Below are positions 15,539 to 24,961 of a stretch of 64,000 bases of DNA, in pieces (position 1 is the stretch's first letter; the number at the start of each line of letters is the position of its first letter). The translations under genes were made by a program, and so were the position numbers. The notes below the pieces were generated by a model that made no database searches, was not told the origin of the DNA, and saw nothing but the letters and a program-made list of their open reading frames with translations. The stretch is from CAISIP01 sp031396205 (GTDB lineage: Bacteria > Pseudomonadota > Gammaproteobacteria > Burkholderiales > Burkholderiaceae_C), in the NCBI GenBank assembly GCA_031396205.1, contig JANNKH010000082.1:1-64000 (forward strand), in the 5' to 3' direction.

Positions 15539-17842
15539 TCATGCCTTGCGTGGCCGGCGCAGCACGACGCTGCCACACAGCCGGTCATGCAGGGTCTGGC
15601 GCCGCGTGTTGAAGGGTTGCATCAGGTAGCCCAGGCCGGCGACGTAGTTCGACACGAAACTCGCGAAATGGCGCGCGGTCGCCCGCGCGAAACTCAGCCG
15701 GTGGCCTTGCAGGTCGGTGACGAATATGCCCACCAGCCGCATACCCGGAGTACTCCCCCGTGCACCGGCAAGCGACAGCGCATGGTAGATCCAGAACAGC
15801 AGCAGCAGCAGACCTATCATCGCCGCACCGGCGAGCTCGTCTGAAAAGCTGTCGACATCGACATCGAATATCGCCAACGCAATGCCGACGCCGATCAATA
15901 GCAAAAGAAAGGCGAAAGAAAGGCACACCCAATCGGCCACATGCGCCAGCGCACGTTGCCAGAAAGTCGCATAGACGGTCTCATACACGGTCACGGCATC
16001 GACGAACCCGGCTTCGGACATCTTTTCCAGGTCCTCGACCAGTTTGCGGGCGGCCCCGTCATGGCGATCGATGGATCGCAAGGAGGCGTGTCGAAAAAAC
16101 CGCTTGTACAGCGGTGCCAGCACCAGGTAGGCGAGCGCGGCCGGTATGCCCGTCAGCATCTGCAGGATCAGGTGTTCCCACTGACGGACCAGGCCCCAGC
16201 GTTCGCCCCCATCCTGGACCGAGACGAACATGCGGAACACATCACTGGCGAAATCCTGCACCTGGTGCGATGTCTGCAAGGCCAGGAATATGACCAGCGC
16301 CAGCACGACGGGCACCAGATTCCAACCGCCACGCCAGCGATGGTCGATTTCGGCTTCGAGCTTTTCGGCGATCTGCACCCCGCGGCTGCGATCCAGAAAA
16401 CCCATCGCCGATACGTAATCGCCCTGGTACTGCGCGGCCCACGCGGGCGTCGGTTCATTGTGCTCGCGCCAGTGCAGGGCGCCGCGCAGATCGGGGTCGC
16501 GCCACAGGCTGGCCTGCTTGGCGTCGTAGAGCGCGGCTGTCTCGACCACCCGCCGGTACATGCGCGCCGAACCGGCCTCCTCGTCGGCCCAGACGGCAAG
16601 ACGCTCCCACACCCGCAACAGGCTCTCGTGGGAGATGTCGATGACCGAGTCCGGCTCCAGCGCCTCACCCAGTGGCGGCATCAGGAACGAGCGGCTGGGC
16701 TTGCGGAAGCGATCGATCACGGCTACCAGCTCGGCCTGCGAGGCGCCGGTGGTCGCGCACAGGGTGTCGAGCCGGGTCGGCCGCCGGATGCCGCGCGGAT
16801 CGGTTCCCTTGTCGGTCAGTGCCTTGAAAACCCGTTCGCAGGTACGCCGCTGACGCGTGTCTGCCAGTTCACCAAAGGCCTTTTCGGCGTGCCGGTCGAG
16901 CGCATGCGCCATGCCCCCGATGGCTTCGTAATGCGCCAGTTCGATGCCACCCTGGGCCCCACCATCGTTTTCCCAGTTGGCCCAGGTCCGGTTCAGGGCG
17001 TGCTGCAATATCGACAACTGGTCGGGGTTGTCGCCCACGTCGTTGAGCAGCCGCGTCTGCAGGACCGGGCTGATCGTGGCGCGCGCCACGCTGACCGGAC
17101 CGGCAATGGCGGCACGAATCTCGTCGCGCGTCAGCCGTGGCACCAGGTACTGGCCTTCATTGATGGCTTCGGGCAGGCCATGAAACTGCGCGCACTCGCC
17201 AAGGAAGTCCGACCGCATGGTCAATACCACATGGATCGGCAGATCCCGTTGCGCGGCGGCCTCGAGCAGCATACGCACAAATGCGACAGCATCCGTGGCA
17301 GGTCCATGCGCCTGGGTCGGCGCCTTTTGCGACACGCCACGATAGCGGAAAAGCTCCTCGAACTGGTCCACCACCAGCAACAGGTGCTCGCCCGCCGGCA
17401 GGCGTGCCTGCTCGACGATGTCCACCAGCCCGAGACTACCCAGGCGCAACGTGGCCTCGACAAGCTGTTCGAGCGGCATTTCAGCCCGTGGTCCGCTTTG
17501 GAACAGCACCCCTGGACGCGCCAGTGCCCGGGCCAGGGCGCCAATGGGGTTGTCGCCAGGACGCAGTTGCGCCATGCGCCATGCCGAGCCGGCTTGGGAC
17601 ATGTAGCCGCGGTGCAGCGCCGGACGCAGCCCGCAATTGACCAGCGAGGACTTGCCGCTGCCCGACGTGCCCACCACGGCCAGGAAACGCCGTACGGCCA
17701 GTTTGTCCACCATGCGGTCGACCTGGTTCTCGCGACCGAAAAACAGATGCTCCTCGTCCGGCCGAAAGGGCCGCAGACCGGGAAAGGGATTGCGCACGGC
17801 CGTGGCAGGCAACGGCCCGGCTTGTGACGCGGATTCAGCCAC
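15539..17842 (-). CDS. STAND-class NTPase with C-terminal RDD membrane domain
   Basis: 767-residue protein. Residues 20-75 have the nSTAND1 opening N-P-F-P-G-L-R-P-F, F-F-G-R-E and the Walker A loop G-T-S-G-S-G-K-S-S; Walker B follows as L-L-L-V-V-D-Q-F-E-E-L-F near residue 185. A helical STAND arm extends to about residue 480. There are then two membrane helices near residues 500-570 and an RDD domain at about 640-767 (R-A-L-A-H-V-A-D-W, then T-L-H-D-R-L-C-G-S-V-V) with further helices. STAND NTPases act as signal-triggered switches; the RDD part should anchor it in the membrane. The GTG at 17842 overlaps the stop of the TIR gene by eight bases, so the two are coupled. Confidence 0.85.
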   Translation of the reverse strand: MAESASQAGPLPATAVRNPFPGLRPFRPDEEHLFFGRENQVDRMVDKLAVRRFLAVVGTSGSGKSSLVNCGLRPALHRGYMSQAGSAWRMAQLRPGDNPIGALARALARPGVLFQSGPRAEMPLEQLVEATLRLGSLGLVDIVEQARLPAGEHLLLVVDQFEELFRYRGVSQKAPTQAHGPATDAVAFVRMLLEAAAQRDLPIHVVLTMRSDFLGECAQFHGLPEAINEGQYLVPRLTRDEIRAAIAGPVSVARATISPVLQTRLLNDVGDNPDQLSILQHALNRTWANWENDGGAQGGIELAHYEAIGGMAHALDRHAEKAFGELADTRQRRTCERVFKALTDKGTDPRGIRRPTRLDTLCATTGASQAELVAVIDRFRKPSRSFLMPPLGEALEPDSVIDISHESLLRVWERLAVWADEEAGSARMYRRVVETAALYDAKQASLWRDPDLRGALHWREHNEPTPAWAAQYQGDYVSAMGFLDRSRGVQIAEKLEAEIDHRWRGGWNLVPVVLALVIFLALQTSHQVQDFASDVFRMFVSVQDGGERWGLVRQWEHLILQMLTGIPAALAYLVLAPLYKRFFRHASLRSIDRHDGAARKLVEDLEKMSEAGFVDAVTVYETVYATFWQRALAHVADWVCLSFAFLLLLIGVGIALAIFDVDVDSFSDELAGAAMIGLLLLLFWIYHALSLAGARGSTPGMRLVGIFVTDLQGHRLSFARATARHFASFVSNYVAGLGYLMQPFNTRRQTLHDRLCGSVVLRRPRKA

Positions 17843-19346
17843 GCTGCATTCCGGCCAGCGCTTGCAGGAACGGCGCCACAGCCGCTGCGCTGAAGCCCTG
17901 CATGCCGTCAATCACATGGGGTTCGATCATGTCGAGGCAATCGGTCTTGGCGGATGTAACGGGTTCGGCCAGCCAGGTATACACGAGCAGTGGCCGGCCG
18001 GACCGCAGCGCCGCCGACTTGCGCAGGTCGCCGTCAACCGTGGCCCGCCACGCCTCGGTGCCGGCGCCATGAAACACCAGCACGGCATCGCACTGGGTCA
18101 GGCGCTCCTGATTGGCGCCGCGCACCGCGCCGGCATCGCCCTCGAACACCGGCGTCTGCACGTCCAGGCCCTGCTCCTTCAAGAAGCGGCGCAGCGGGAC
18201 GGTGCTCTTGCGATCACGTTCGTCGCACACCAGATACACCAGGCCTGCGCCCCGGGCATCGCACACGGCCGCGGGCTCGGCAGGGGGCGGGTTCTCGATC
18301 TGGTCCAGCGCCGCCTGCACCGCGCCTTTGACAGCCTCGAGGTCGGCAACGATGACGTCAGCGGCAAACTGCGCATCGGCGTCGCGATGCAGCATATCGA
18401 TGAATCCCTGCTGGCGCGGATCGGTTGTGCGGATGCTGTCGGGCAGCGAGATGACACGGCGCAGCGGCGCGCCGCGTGCCTGCTGGACGGCCAGCTGATT
18501 TTGCAGCTCGGCCACCGACTTCTGGCTCTCGCCGTCGCACACCGCGCCGTACAGACTGCCGACCAGGTGAATCGACAACGCGCTTTCGCAGAGCAGCCGC
18601 GCCACCTCGGCTGTGTACTGTTCCTCGTCGTTGGGCAACTGGCTCTCGGGCACCACGCGATAGCCGCGCATCTGCAGCTCGGTCCGCAATGCTGAACGGT
18701 CATCGCGGCGGTCCTTGCTGCATTCGGCCAGGTAGACCATCGGCCTGGGCCGTTCCGTCGATAACGCGGGACTGTCCTGGGTGCCTGGTTCGGGCAAGGC
18801 GTCGAGCTTCTTGACGAGGCTGGCAATACTCTGGGCCAGGCGCACGCACTCGTTGGCAAGCTTCGGACCCAGCGCCGGGTCGTAGGCGGGGTTGAGCTCC
18901 TTTTCAACACCGTTCGGATCGCGCACGTAGAAGTCGAATCCCAGCGTATCGCGCATCGGCGCAGGCAGCGGCTCCTGGCTGTCCACCGGCAGGGCAATGA
19001 CCTTGAAGATGCGCGACTTGTTGTCCACCTGCAGGCCACCGCTGTGTTGCGCCGATTCGCAGAACGAATGCGCCTCGCGCAGGCACCATTCCGACTGCAC
19101 ATATCGTGGGCTGACCACGGCCACCAGAGCGGCTGTTTCGGGAAACTGCGACAAGATCTCCTGCGCGAATACGTCGTTGCCCTGCAGCTTGGCGTCGCGC
19201 CAGATCTCGGCCTTGCGACCCAGACGCATGCTCAGGATCACGTCCAGTGACGCGTGGAAACGGTTGACCCAGCCGATGTCGTCCCCGGACACCGGCTGGT
19301 TGTCGAGATGGGCATAGCTGATGAACAGGTGCTTGCGATATTGCAT
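17835..19346 (-). CDS. TIR-domain protein with additional TIR-like domains
   Basis: 503-residue soluble protein. Residues 1-150 are a TIR domain: H-L-F-I-S-Y-A-H-L-D at the first strand, I-W-R-D-A-K-L-Q-G-N-D-V-F, V-V-S-P-R-Y-V-Q-S-E-W-C-L-R-E-A, the last carrying the glutamate expected in NADase TIRs. Residues about 205-355 (V-Y-L-A-E-C-S-K-D-R-R-D-D) and 367-503 (V-Y-L-V-C-D-E-R-D-R-K) look like two further TIR/DUF4062-like Rossmann domains. The gene is first in a two-gene unit with the STAND-RDD gene. The likely role is an effector or sensor in a conflict or defence module; enzymatic activity is inferred from the motif only. Confidence 0.85.
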   Translation of the reverse strand: MQYRKHLFISYAHLDNQPVSGDDIGWVNRFHASLDVILSMRLGRKAEIWRDAKLQGNDVFAQEILSQFPETAALVAVVSPRYVQSEWCLREAHSFCESAQHSGGLQVDNKSRIFKVIALPVDSQEPLPAPMRDTLGFDFYVRDPNGVEKELNPAYDPALGPKLANECVRLAQSIASLVKKLDALPEPGTQDSPALSTERPRPMVYLAECSKDRRDDRSALRTELQMRGYRVVPESQLPNDEEQYTAEVARLLCESALSIHLVGSLYGAVCDGESQKSVAELQNQLAVQQARGAPLRRVISLPDSIRTTDPRQQGFIDMLHRDADAQFAADVIVADLEAVKGAVQAALDQIENPPPAEPAAVCDARGAGLVYLVCDERDRKSTVPLRRFLKEQGLDVQTPVFEGDAGAVRGANQERLTQCDAVLVFHGAGTEAWRATVDGDLRKSAALRSGRPLLVYTWLAEPVTSAKTDCLDMIEPHVIDGMQGFSAAAVAPFLQALAGMQRG

Positions 19347-19588
19347 CGTTGCGCGTCCTCCGATCCCCGCGCACGAGTCATCGTAGACGCGAACCGGGCA
19401 CGGCGCAAGCCGCTGTCCGGACCCTGTCCCGCCACGCGCGCCGGGTCATGGCGCCTCGCCAGCGCCACCCGCTCGGCCCGCGATCCGGGCTGGCATATGC
19501 GCGGCGACTGACCTGTGCCGCGCATCGGTGGCCCGGAGATCGCCAGACGACACCTGGGACATCATGCGGCGGCACTACTCCCGCCTGC

Positions 19589-19611
19589 GCACAATTGCAC
19601 AATTGCACAAT
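19589..19611. repeat. three tandem GCACAATT units upstream of thioesterase
   Basis: GCACAATT is repeated with an eight-base period from 19589, the third unit ending GCACAAT. The array is AT-rich in a very GC-rich setting and creates overlapping CAATTG palindromes. It ends 20 bases before the next start codon, so it could be an operator or part of the promoter, or a slippage product. Confidence 0.45.
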
Positions 19612-19631
19612 AGGGACTGAGACGACAGGCC

Positions 19632-20078
19632 ATGAACATCACCGATTCAAATCCCATGCGCATCTGGAAAAAAGCCCTATCCATCGAAGACCTCACCAAC
19701 AGTCACCTCGACACCGCAGTCGCCTGGCTCGGCATGGAGTTCCTGGAGGTTGGCGACGATTTCATCCGTGCCCGCATCCCCGTTGACAAACGCACGCGCC
19801 AGCCCTATGGCCTGCTACACGGCGGTGTGTCGGTGGTGCTGGCGGAAACGCTGGGATCGTGCGGCGCGGCGTATTCGATTCCGCTGGGGTATCGCTGCGT
19901 CGGCCTGGACATCAATGCCAACCATCTCAAGGGCGCGACCAGCGGCTGGGTCACCGGCGTCACACGGCCAATCCACATCGGGCGCAGCACCCAGGTGTGG
20001 CAGATCGACATGCGCAATGACGCCGGCGCCATGACCTGCGTCTCGCGCATCACGATGGCGGTGCTGGCGCCGCGCTGA
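19632..20078 (+). CDS. hotdog-fold acyl-CoA thioesterase
   Basis: 148-residue PaaI/MenI-type thioesterase. The hotdog signature Y-G-L-L-H-G-G-V-S-V-V-L-A-E-T-L-G-S lies at residues 60-77, with the catalytic glutamate in A-E-T. The V-G-L-D-I-N-A-N-H-L strand follows as in DHNA-CoA/hydroxyphenylacetyl-CoA hydrolases. It is a soluble cytoplasmic enzyme cleaving an acyl-CoA; the acyl group cannot be told. It stands alone between the TIR/STAND operon and the DUF1800 gene, with its own upstream repeat. Confidence 0.87.
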   Translation: MNITDSNPMRIWKKALSIEDLTNSHLDTAVAWLGMEFLEVGDDFIRARIPVDKRTRQPYGLLHGGVSVVLAETLGSCGAAYSIPLGYRCVGLDINANHLKGATSGWVTGVTRPIHIGRSTQVWQIDMRNDAGAMTCVSRITMAVLAPR

Positions 20079-20202
20079 GTCGGGTTCGGCCGGCGGCTGG
20101 CGCTCAACCAGGCTGCGGGTAATGTTTTGTAAAGCGCAGGGCCTGCGTCATCTGCAGCTGCTGTAATTGCGTTGAAATACACAAGCCCCGCTTGTGCCCG
20201 CC

Positions 20203-21804
20203 ATGCCAGGCTGCCGCAGCAACACCATGCCCCCCAACTCCACGCCAATCCCCCGCTCGGTGCGGCGCCGGTCCGCGATCCAGGCGTTGGCAATCCCTGC
20301 ACTGTGGAGCGCGGCAGCCGCGTGGCGGCGCGGCGTTGCTGCGGTGCCGGACGCCTCGGCCCCAAGCGCATCGGCTGCGGCCTGGCGCGCGTTGTCGCGC
20401 GTCGGTTATGGGCCCACCGCCCGGCTCGCGCAGGCGGTCCACGACATGCCCAGCGCCCGCACATGGGTCGGCCAGCAGGTCGATACTGCATTCGCCGCCG
20501 CCCGGCAGGCACCGCATATTCCGCCGGAACTGGCGGGATTCAATGCGCCCCTGCCCGAACTGTTCGAAGGCGCCCGCAAGGAGCGGCAGGCGCGCCAGCA
20601 GATCAAGGCCGATGCGGGCAACGGCATTGAAGCCCCGAACGGTTCCCGCATCGACTTTCTCGCCGACAAGGACCCGTTGTATTTCAACCGCGCGATGGTG
20701 CAGCAGGCCGCTGCCTGGCGGCTGCACAGCGCCAGCCATCCCGAACGGGAAAACCCGCTGCTGGCGCGGCTGACCGAGTTCTGGTTCAACCATCTCAATG
20801 TCTATGCCGGCAAGGGCACCGTGCGGCCGTTTGTCGGGCACTACGCCGTGAACGTTGCGCGCGCGCACGCGCTGGGCAAGTTCGAGGACCTGCTGCTGGC
20901 CAGTGCCCGCCATCCGGCGATGCTGTTCTACCTCGACCAGTTCCAGAGCGTGGCCGACGGCAGCCGTGGCCTGGACGGGCGCGCGCGCGGCCTGAACGAG
21001 AACTATGCGCGCGAGCTGATGGAGTTGCACAGCCTGGGCGTGGATGGCGGGTATGAGCAGGCCGACGTGCGCGCCCTGGCACGGGTACTGACCGGTTGGA
21101 CCGTATCGCCCCGCGAGGCCAGCGGTTTTCGCTTCGCGCCGCGCCTGCACGATGGCGGGCGCAAGCGGATCCTGGGACAGGATTTCCCACGGGGCCTCTT
21201 GGGCGCCGGCGAGCGCGAGGGTGAGGAGGCGATTCGCATGCTGGCGCGCCACCCATCCACCGCCCAACGTGTCTGCACGCGACTGGCCCAGTTTTTCGTC
21301 ACCGACCTGCCCACAACAGAACTGGTGCAATCACTCAGCGCCACCTTCCTGGCCAGCCAGGGTGACCTGCGCCAGGTGATACACCAGCTACTGGAATCAC
21401 CGGATTTCTGGGCCGGCGAAAACCGCCTGTTCAAGACCCCGATGGACTTCGCGCTGTCGGCACTGACCGTGATGCAGGATGACGCACCCGGCGCAATGGA
21501 CAGCGCCTCCGGAGCGCCGGAGCGCCGCAGCATGGTGCTGGCATTGGGCTTTCTGGCCAGCGTCGGGCAGCCGCTGCACGGCTGGCAAACGCCCGACGGC
21601 TATCGCTTCGATGCAGCGACCTGGCTGGCACCGGAAGCGCTGACCCGGCGCGCCGATTTCGCATTGGCGCTGGCGCGCCAGGCGCCCGAACCCGCATTCC
21701 TCCGGCGCTACCTAGGCGCCGCAACCCTGGACAGCATCGCCAAAGAGGTGCCGGCCCTGCGCGTCGGCCTGATGCTGGCCAGCCCCGATTTCATGTACAA
21801 ATAG
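20203..21804 (+). CDS. DUF1800 domain protein
   Basis: 533-residue DUF1800 protein. The N-terminus has a twin-arginine-like R-R-R-S-A-I-Q-A-L-A-I-P-A-L signal, then the family body: W-R-A-L-S-R-V-G-Y-G-P-T near residue 65, L-T-E-F-W-F-N-H, R-G-L-N-E-N-Y-A-R-E-L-M-E-L-H-S-L-G, V-L-T-G-W, and a C-terminal Q-P-L-H-G-W-Q-T-P-D-G-Y. The N-E-N-Y-A-R-E-L-M-E-L-H-T/S-L-G motif is diagnostic. Members are exported and co-occur with DUF1501 proteins, as here 20 bases downstream; function is unknown. The start could be the GTG at 20194, or the ATG at 20203 or 20227; ribosome-binding sites do not decide. Confidence 0.85.
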   Translation: MPGCRSNTMPPNSTPIPRSVRRRSAIQALAIPALWSAAAAWRRGVAAVPDASAPSASAAAWRALSRVGYGPTARLAQAVHDMPSARTWVGQQVDTAFAAARQAPHIPPELAGFNAPLPELFEGARKERQARQQIKADAGNGIEAPNGSRIDFLADKDPLYFNRAMVQQAAAWRLHSASHPERENPLLARLTEFWFNHLNVYAGKGTVRPFVGHYAVNVARAHALGKFEDLLLASARHPAMLFYLDQFQSVADGSRGLDGRARGLNENYARELMELHSLGVDGGYEQADVRALARVLTGWTVSPREASGFRFAPRLHDGGRKRILGQDFPRGLLGAGEREGEEAIRMLARHPSTAQRVCTRLAQFFVTDLPTTELVQSLSATFLASQGDLRQVIHQLLESPDFWAGENRLFKTPMDFALSALTVMQDDAPGAMDSASGAPERRSMVLALGFLASVGQPLHGWQTPDGYRFDAATWLAPEALTRRADFALALARQAPEPAFLRRYLGAATLDSIAKEVPALRVGLMLASPDFMYK

Positions 21805-21824
21805 CGCATGCACGAGGGGAACCC

Positions 21825-23102
21825 ATGACCGTCCTGCACCACCGCAACAGCCGCCGCCAACTGCTGCGCTGGGGCGCCGGCCTGTCGGGCGCATGGGCCG
21901 CGCCGATGGCGTTCGCGCAAAGCGCTGGACCGTCGCTCAGTGGCAATGGCCGGCTGGTGCTGCTATTGCTGCGCGGTGCCTACGACGGCCTGTCGGCCTT
22001 GGTGCCCTATGGCGATCCGAATTACTACGCCCAAAGGCCCAACATCGCCATTGCGCCACCGGACGGCAGCCCGCAGACCACGCTGCGGCTGGATGCGCTG
22101 TTCGGCCTGCACCCGGCCATGGCCCCGCTGCTTCCACTATGGATGCAAGGCGTTCTGACCGCCATTCCCGCGGCGGGTTCTGCCGACCCCGGCCGTTCGC
22201 ACTTCGATGCGCAGCTTGCCTTTGAACAAGGCATGGCCGTGAGGACCAGCACTGCGGCGGGCTGGATGAACCGTCTGGCGGCGCAGGCCAACGCCGGGGC
22301 CAACGCGGCAGCGTTGGGAGTGGGCGAAGCCAATCCGGGGATTCTGTCCGGCAGTGCGCCGGTGCAGCGGGTGGCCCGCGGCCCGGCCGCGACCCGACCC
22401 GGCGCGCTGGGCAATGATCGGGCGCGCCAGGCGGTGCTTGATCTCTACACCGGGCAGGACGCGTTGTCGCGCAGTTTCAGGAGCGGCGCGCAAAGCCGCA
22501 TGCAGACGGCGGAAACTTTGGGCAATGCCATGGTTGGCGAGGCTGCAACGGCCGCCAACACCATGGCCGCCGCCAACAATGGCGCCGGCCCGGCCCGCGG
22601 TCTGGTGCTCGATGCGCGCCACCTGGGCACACTGATGCGCAGCAACCGCGGATTGCGGCTTGGCTTCCTGTCGGCCGGCGGTTGGGATACCCATGCCAAC
22701 CAGGGCAACGCCAGCGGCGCGCTGGCCAACAACCTGGCCGACCTGGCGGGCGCACTGGCGCAACTGCGGCGCGACTTTTCCGGGCCCGACGACGTGGTGG
22801 TCGTGGCCAGCGAGTTCGGTCGCACCTGCGCCGAGAACGGCACCCGCGGCACCGACCATGGACACGGCAATGCCATGTGGCTGATGGGCTCGCGGGTACA
22901 GGGCGGCCGCTGGCATGGCGCCTGGGACGGCCTGGCCGTGGGCAACCTGCATGAGGGGCGCGACCTGCCGGTGCGCAACGACTACCGCGCGGTGCTGGCG
23001 CAGGTACTGCGCGCGACCCAGGGACTGGGCCCGGCAGAACTCGACCAGGTATTTCCTGGCCTGGTGTGGGACCGTTCGCTCGACAGCATGTTCAGGGGCT
23101 GA
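21825..23102 (+). CDS. DUF1501 domain protein, Tat-exported
   Basis: 425-residue DUF1501 (sulfatase-like fold) protein. A Tat-type signal N-S-R-R-Q-L-L-R-W-G-A-G-L with cleavage near A-F-A-Q-S covers residues 1-33. The mature protein begins L-V-L-L-L-L-R-G-A-Y-D-G-L-S-A-L-V-P, the family hallmark, and later has L-S-A-G-G-W-D-T-H-A-N-Q-G and V-V-V-A-S-E-F-G-R-T with T-D-H-G-H-G-N-A. GAGGGG sits five bases before the ATG. It partners the DUF1800 protein encoded just upstream; the pair is presumably periplasmic. Confidence 0.88.
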   Translation: MTVLHHRNSRRQLLRWGAGLSGAWAAPMAFAQSAGPSLSGNGRLVLLLLRGAYDGLSALVPYGDPNYYAQRPNIAIAPPDGSPQTTLRLDALFGLHPAMAPLLPLWMQGVLTAIPAAGSADPGRSHFDAQLAFEQGMAVRTSTAAGWMNRLAAQANAGANAAALGVGEANPGILSGSAPVQRVARGPAATRPGALGNDRARQAVLDLYTGQDALSRSFRSGAQSRMQTAETLGNAMVGEAATAANTMAAANNGAGPARGLVLDARHLGTLMRSNRGLRLGFLSAGGWDTHANQGNASGALANNLADLAGALAQLRRDFSGPDDVVVVASEFGRTCAENGTRGTDHGHGNAMWLMGSRVQGGRWHGAWDGLAVGNLHEGRDLPVRNDYRAVLAQVLRATQGLGPAELDQVFPGLVWDRSLDSMFRG

Positions 23103-23200
23103 CACCGCCTGCCAGAGTGGCTCGGCAACCGCGGCTGCGCGAAGGCGGGCTATCGGACACAGTGGCAGAATGCGACACCCGGCCGCATCCGGCCCCGCAG

Positions 23201-23785
23201 TCATTCGTCCTGCGCTGCCCCGCGTGCCATCCGCTCGCTCTTCCAGTACACGTCGTCGCCCACCGTGCCATCGGTGCGGTGGCGATTCAGCACCCGGGAC
23301 AGCACGAACATCAAATCACTGAGCCGGTTCAGATACTGGCGCGGCGTGGGCTTGAGTTCCTCGCGGCCCTGCAGCGCGATCACCGTGCGTTCGGCGCGCC
23401 GCGCCACGGTGCGGCAGATGTGGGCCTGCGACGCTGCGCGGGTGCCGGCGGGCAGGATGAACTCCTCCAGCTTGGGCAGCGCCTCGTTGTGTTCGGCCAG
23501 CGCCTGGTCCAGCGCCAGCACCGCCTCTGGCTTGAGCAGCTCGAAACCGGGGATGCACAACTCGCCGCCCAGGTTGAACAGCTGGTGCTGGATCTCGACC
23601 AGCAGCGTGCGCACCCCGTCGGGCATTTGCTCGCACAGCAACAGGCCGATGTGCGAGTTGAGCTCGTCGACATCGCCCATCGCGTGCACCCGCAGGTCGT
23701 TCTTGGAAACCCGGGTGTTGTCGCCCAGGCCGGTGGTTCCATCGTCACCGGTGCGGGTGGCGATCTGTGTGAGGCGTTTTCCCAT
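23201..23785 (-). CDS. cob(I)alamin adenosyltransferase, PduO type
   Basis: 194-residue PduO/MMAB-type ATP:corrinoid adenosyltransferase. The N-terminal ATP-binding motif T-R-T-G-D-D-G-T-T-G-L-G at residues 9-20 and the C-terminal R-R-A-E-R-T-V-I-A-L and L-N-R-L-S-D-L-M-F-V-L-S-R sequences are characteristic. It converts cob(I)alamin to adenosylcobalamin. The ATG at 23785 gives the standard start; upstream in-frame sequence is unlike the family. It lies downstream of the OmpA-like gene with a 67-base gap, and may be separately transcribed. Confidence 0.92.
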   Translation of the reverse strand: MGKRLTQIATRTGDDGTTGLGDNTRVSKNDLRVHAMGDVDELNSHIGLLLCEQMPDGVRTLLVEIQHQLFNLGGELCIPGFELLKPEAVLALDQALAEHNEALPKLEEFILPAGTRAASQAHICRTVARRAERTVIALQGREELKPTPRQYLNRLSDLMFVLSRVLNRHRTDGTVGDDVYWKSERMARGAAQDE

Positions 23786-23852
23786 GGTGTCTTGACTCCT
23801 GTTGAGTCCACCATTGTCGCGCCCGCCGGCGCGTCGGTCCCGAAGGCCCGGC

Positions 23853-24923
23853 CTAACGCATCCGGGTCGTGATGAAATTGACCTCGACGCGCCGGTTCGG
23901 AAGCAGACATTCCAGCTCCTCGGCACGGGATGTGAACTTCCCCTGGCAGGCATTGACCGGTTCACGCTCGCCCCGCACCGCGGTACTGATCAGCGCACCC
24001 GCTATGCCCTTGTCCTGCAATAGCTGGCTGACGGTCTGCGCCCGGGAGCGGGCCAATGTCTCGTTGTAGTCGGTATTGCCGGTGCGGTCGGCATGGCCGA
24101 CGAGCTGCACCTGCACCAGGGTGCTGCCGACCTCGCCCGCGCGGCGAACAGCCGCGTCCAGGCGCTCCAGCGTCAGGGCCCGCGCCTGGTCCGCCTGGTA
24201 GCGGTCATGGTTGAACAACACGTTGGCCTGGAACTCGAACGGTTGTGGCAGCGGCTTGGGCGCCATCAGCACCGGCGTCGGTGTCGGCGTCGGCGCCGGG
24301 GGTGGCACCACCAAAGCGGCCACCGGTGCCGCAGGTTTGGGCAAACAGGCGTCGGCCGTCGCAACCGCATGCGCCAGCGCATCCTCGGCCATCTGCACAT
24401 AGGGCCTGGCATGGCGCCAGCCCTGCTGCTGGTGCTCGTTGCCGGCATGCACCAGTTCGACCTCGGCGCAAGCCACCTGGTCGGCCACGCATTGGAGGCC
24501 GGCATGGGACTTGAGCCTGTCGGCAGCGGCCCACAGGTCGGGGCGCAGCTTGTCCGCATGGTTGACCAGCCGGGTGTCCATCGGCAGCGGTACCGCGCCG
24601 CGCTCCATCTGCTGCACCAGGGTCAGGGACTCGGTCAGCGCCTCTTGCGGATAGGCACTGCGGTCATTGCGGCTGTATTCATGGAATGCGGTATCGAGCC
24701 AGCACTGTGCCTTGGCCAGGTGGTAGTCGCGCAGCGGTCGGCCCTTGTCGTTCAGCACGCGGATGCGCGCCTGCGCCTGCTCGAAGGTCTGGTAGTCGGC
24801 GTGGATCGCGCGATCGCTGATGCGCTGGTCCGCAGGCGTCAGCGTCTGCGCCGACGCTGTCGCGCAGACCAGCAGGGACACCAGCGCGAGCTGCCGCAGT
24901 GGTTGGATACGGGTGGATTTCAT
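23853..24923 (-). CDS. OmpA-like outer-membrane/peptidoglycan-binding protein
   Basis: 356-residue exported protein with a signal peptide (residues 1-25, ending A-S-A-Q). A helical domain of about 160 residues follows, then a Pro/Thr-rich linker (P-P-P-A-P-T-P-T-P-T-P) near residue 210, and a C-terminal OmpA domain with L-V-G-H-A-D-R-T-G-N-T-D-Y-N and R-S-R-A-Q-T-V. Those residues include the aspartate and arginine that bind diaminopimelate in peptidoglycan. There is no N-terminal OmpA barrel. It is last in the operon after the giant surface protein and the outer-membrane barrel, and would tether the assembly to the cell wall. Confidence 0.87.
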   Translation of the reverse strand: MKSTRIQPLRQLALVSLLVCATASAQTLTPADQRISDRAIHADYQTFEQAQARIRVLNDKGRPLRDYHLAKAQCWLDTAFHEYSRNDRSAYPQEALTESLTLVQQMERGAVPLPMDTRLVNHADKLRPDLWAAADRLKSHAGLQCVADQVACAEVELVHAGNEHQQQGWRHARPYVQMAEDALAHAVATADACLPKPAAPVAALVVPPPAPTPTPTPVLMAPKPLPQPFEFQANVLFNHDRYQADQARALTLERLDAAVRRAGEVGSTLVQVQLVGHADRTGNTDYNETLARSRAQTVSQLLQDKGIAGALISTAVRGEREPVNACQGKFTSRAEELECLLPNRRVEVNFITTRMR

Positions 24924-24961
24924 GGTGATCGGGTCTCAATGGTGGCAAGGGCTGCGGCGCA

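Noticed and set aside
15941..17827. 628-codon plus-strand frame opposite the STAND NTPase
   Set aside because: The minus-strand frame has Walker motifs and RDD signature; the plus frame has none.
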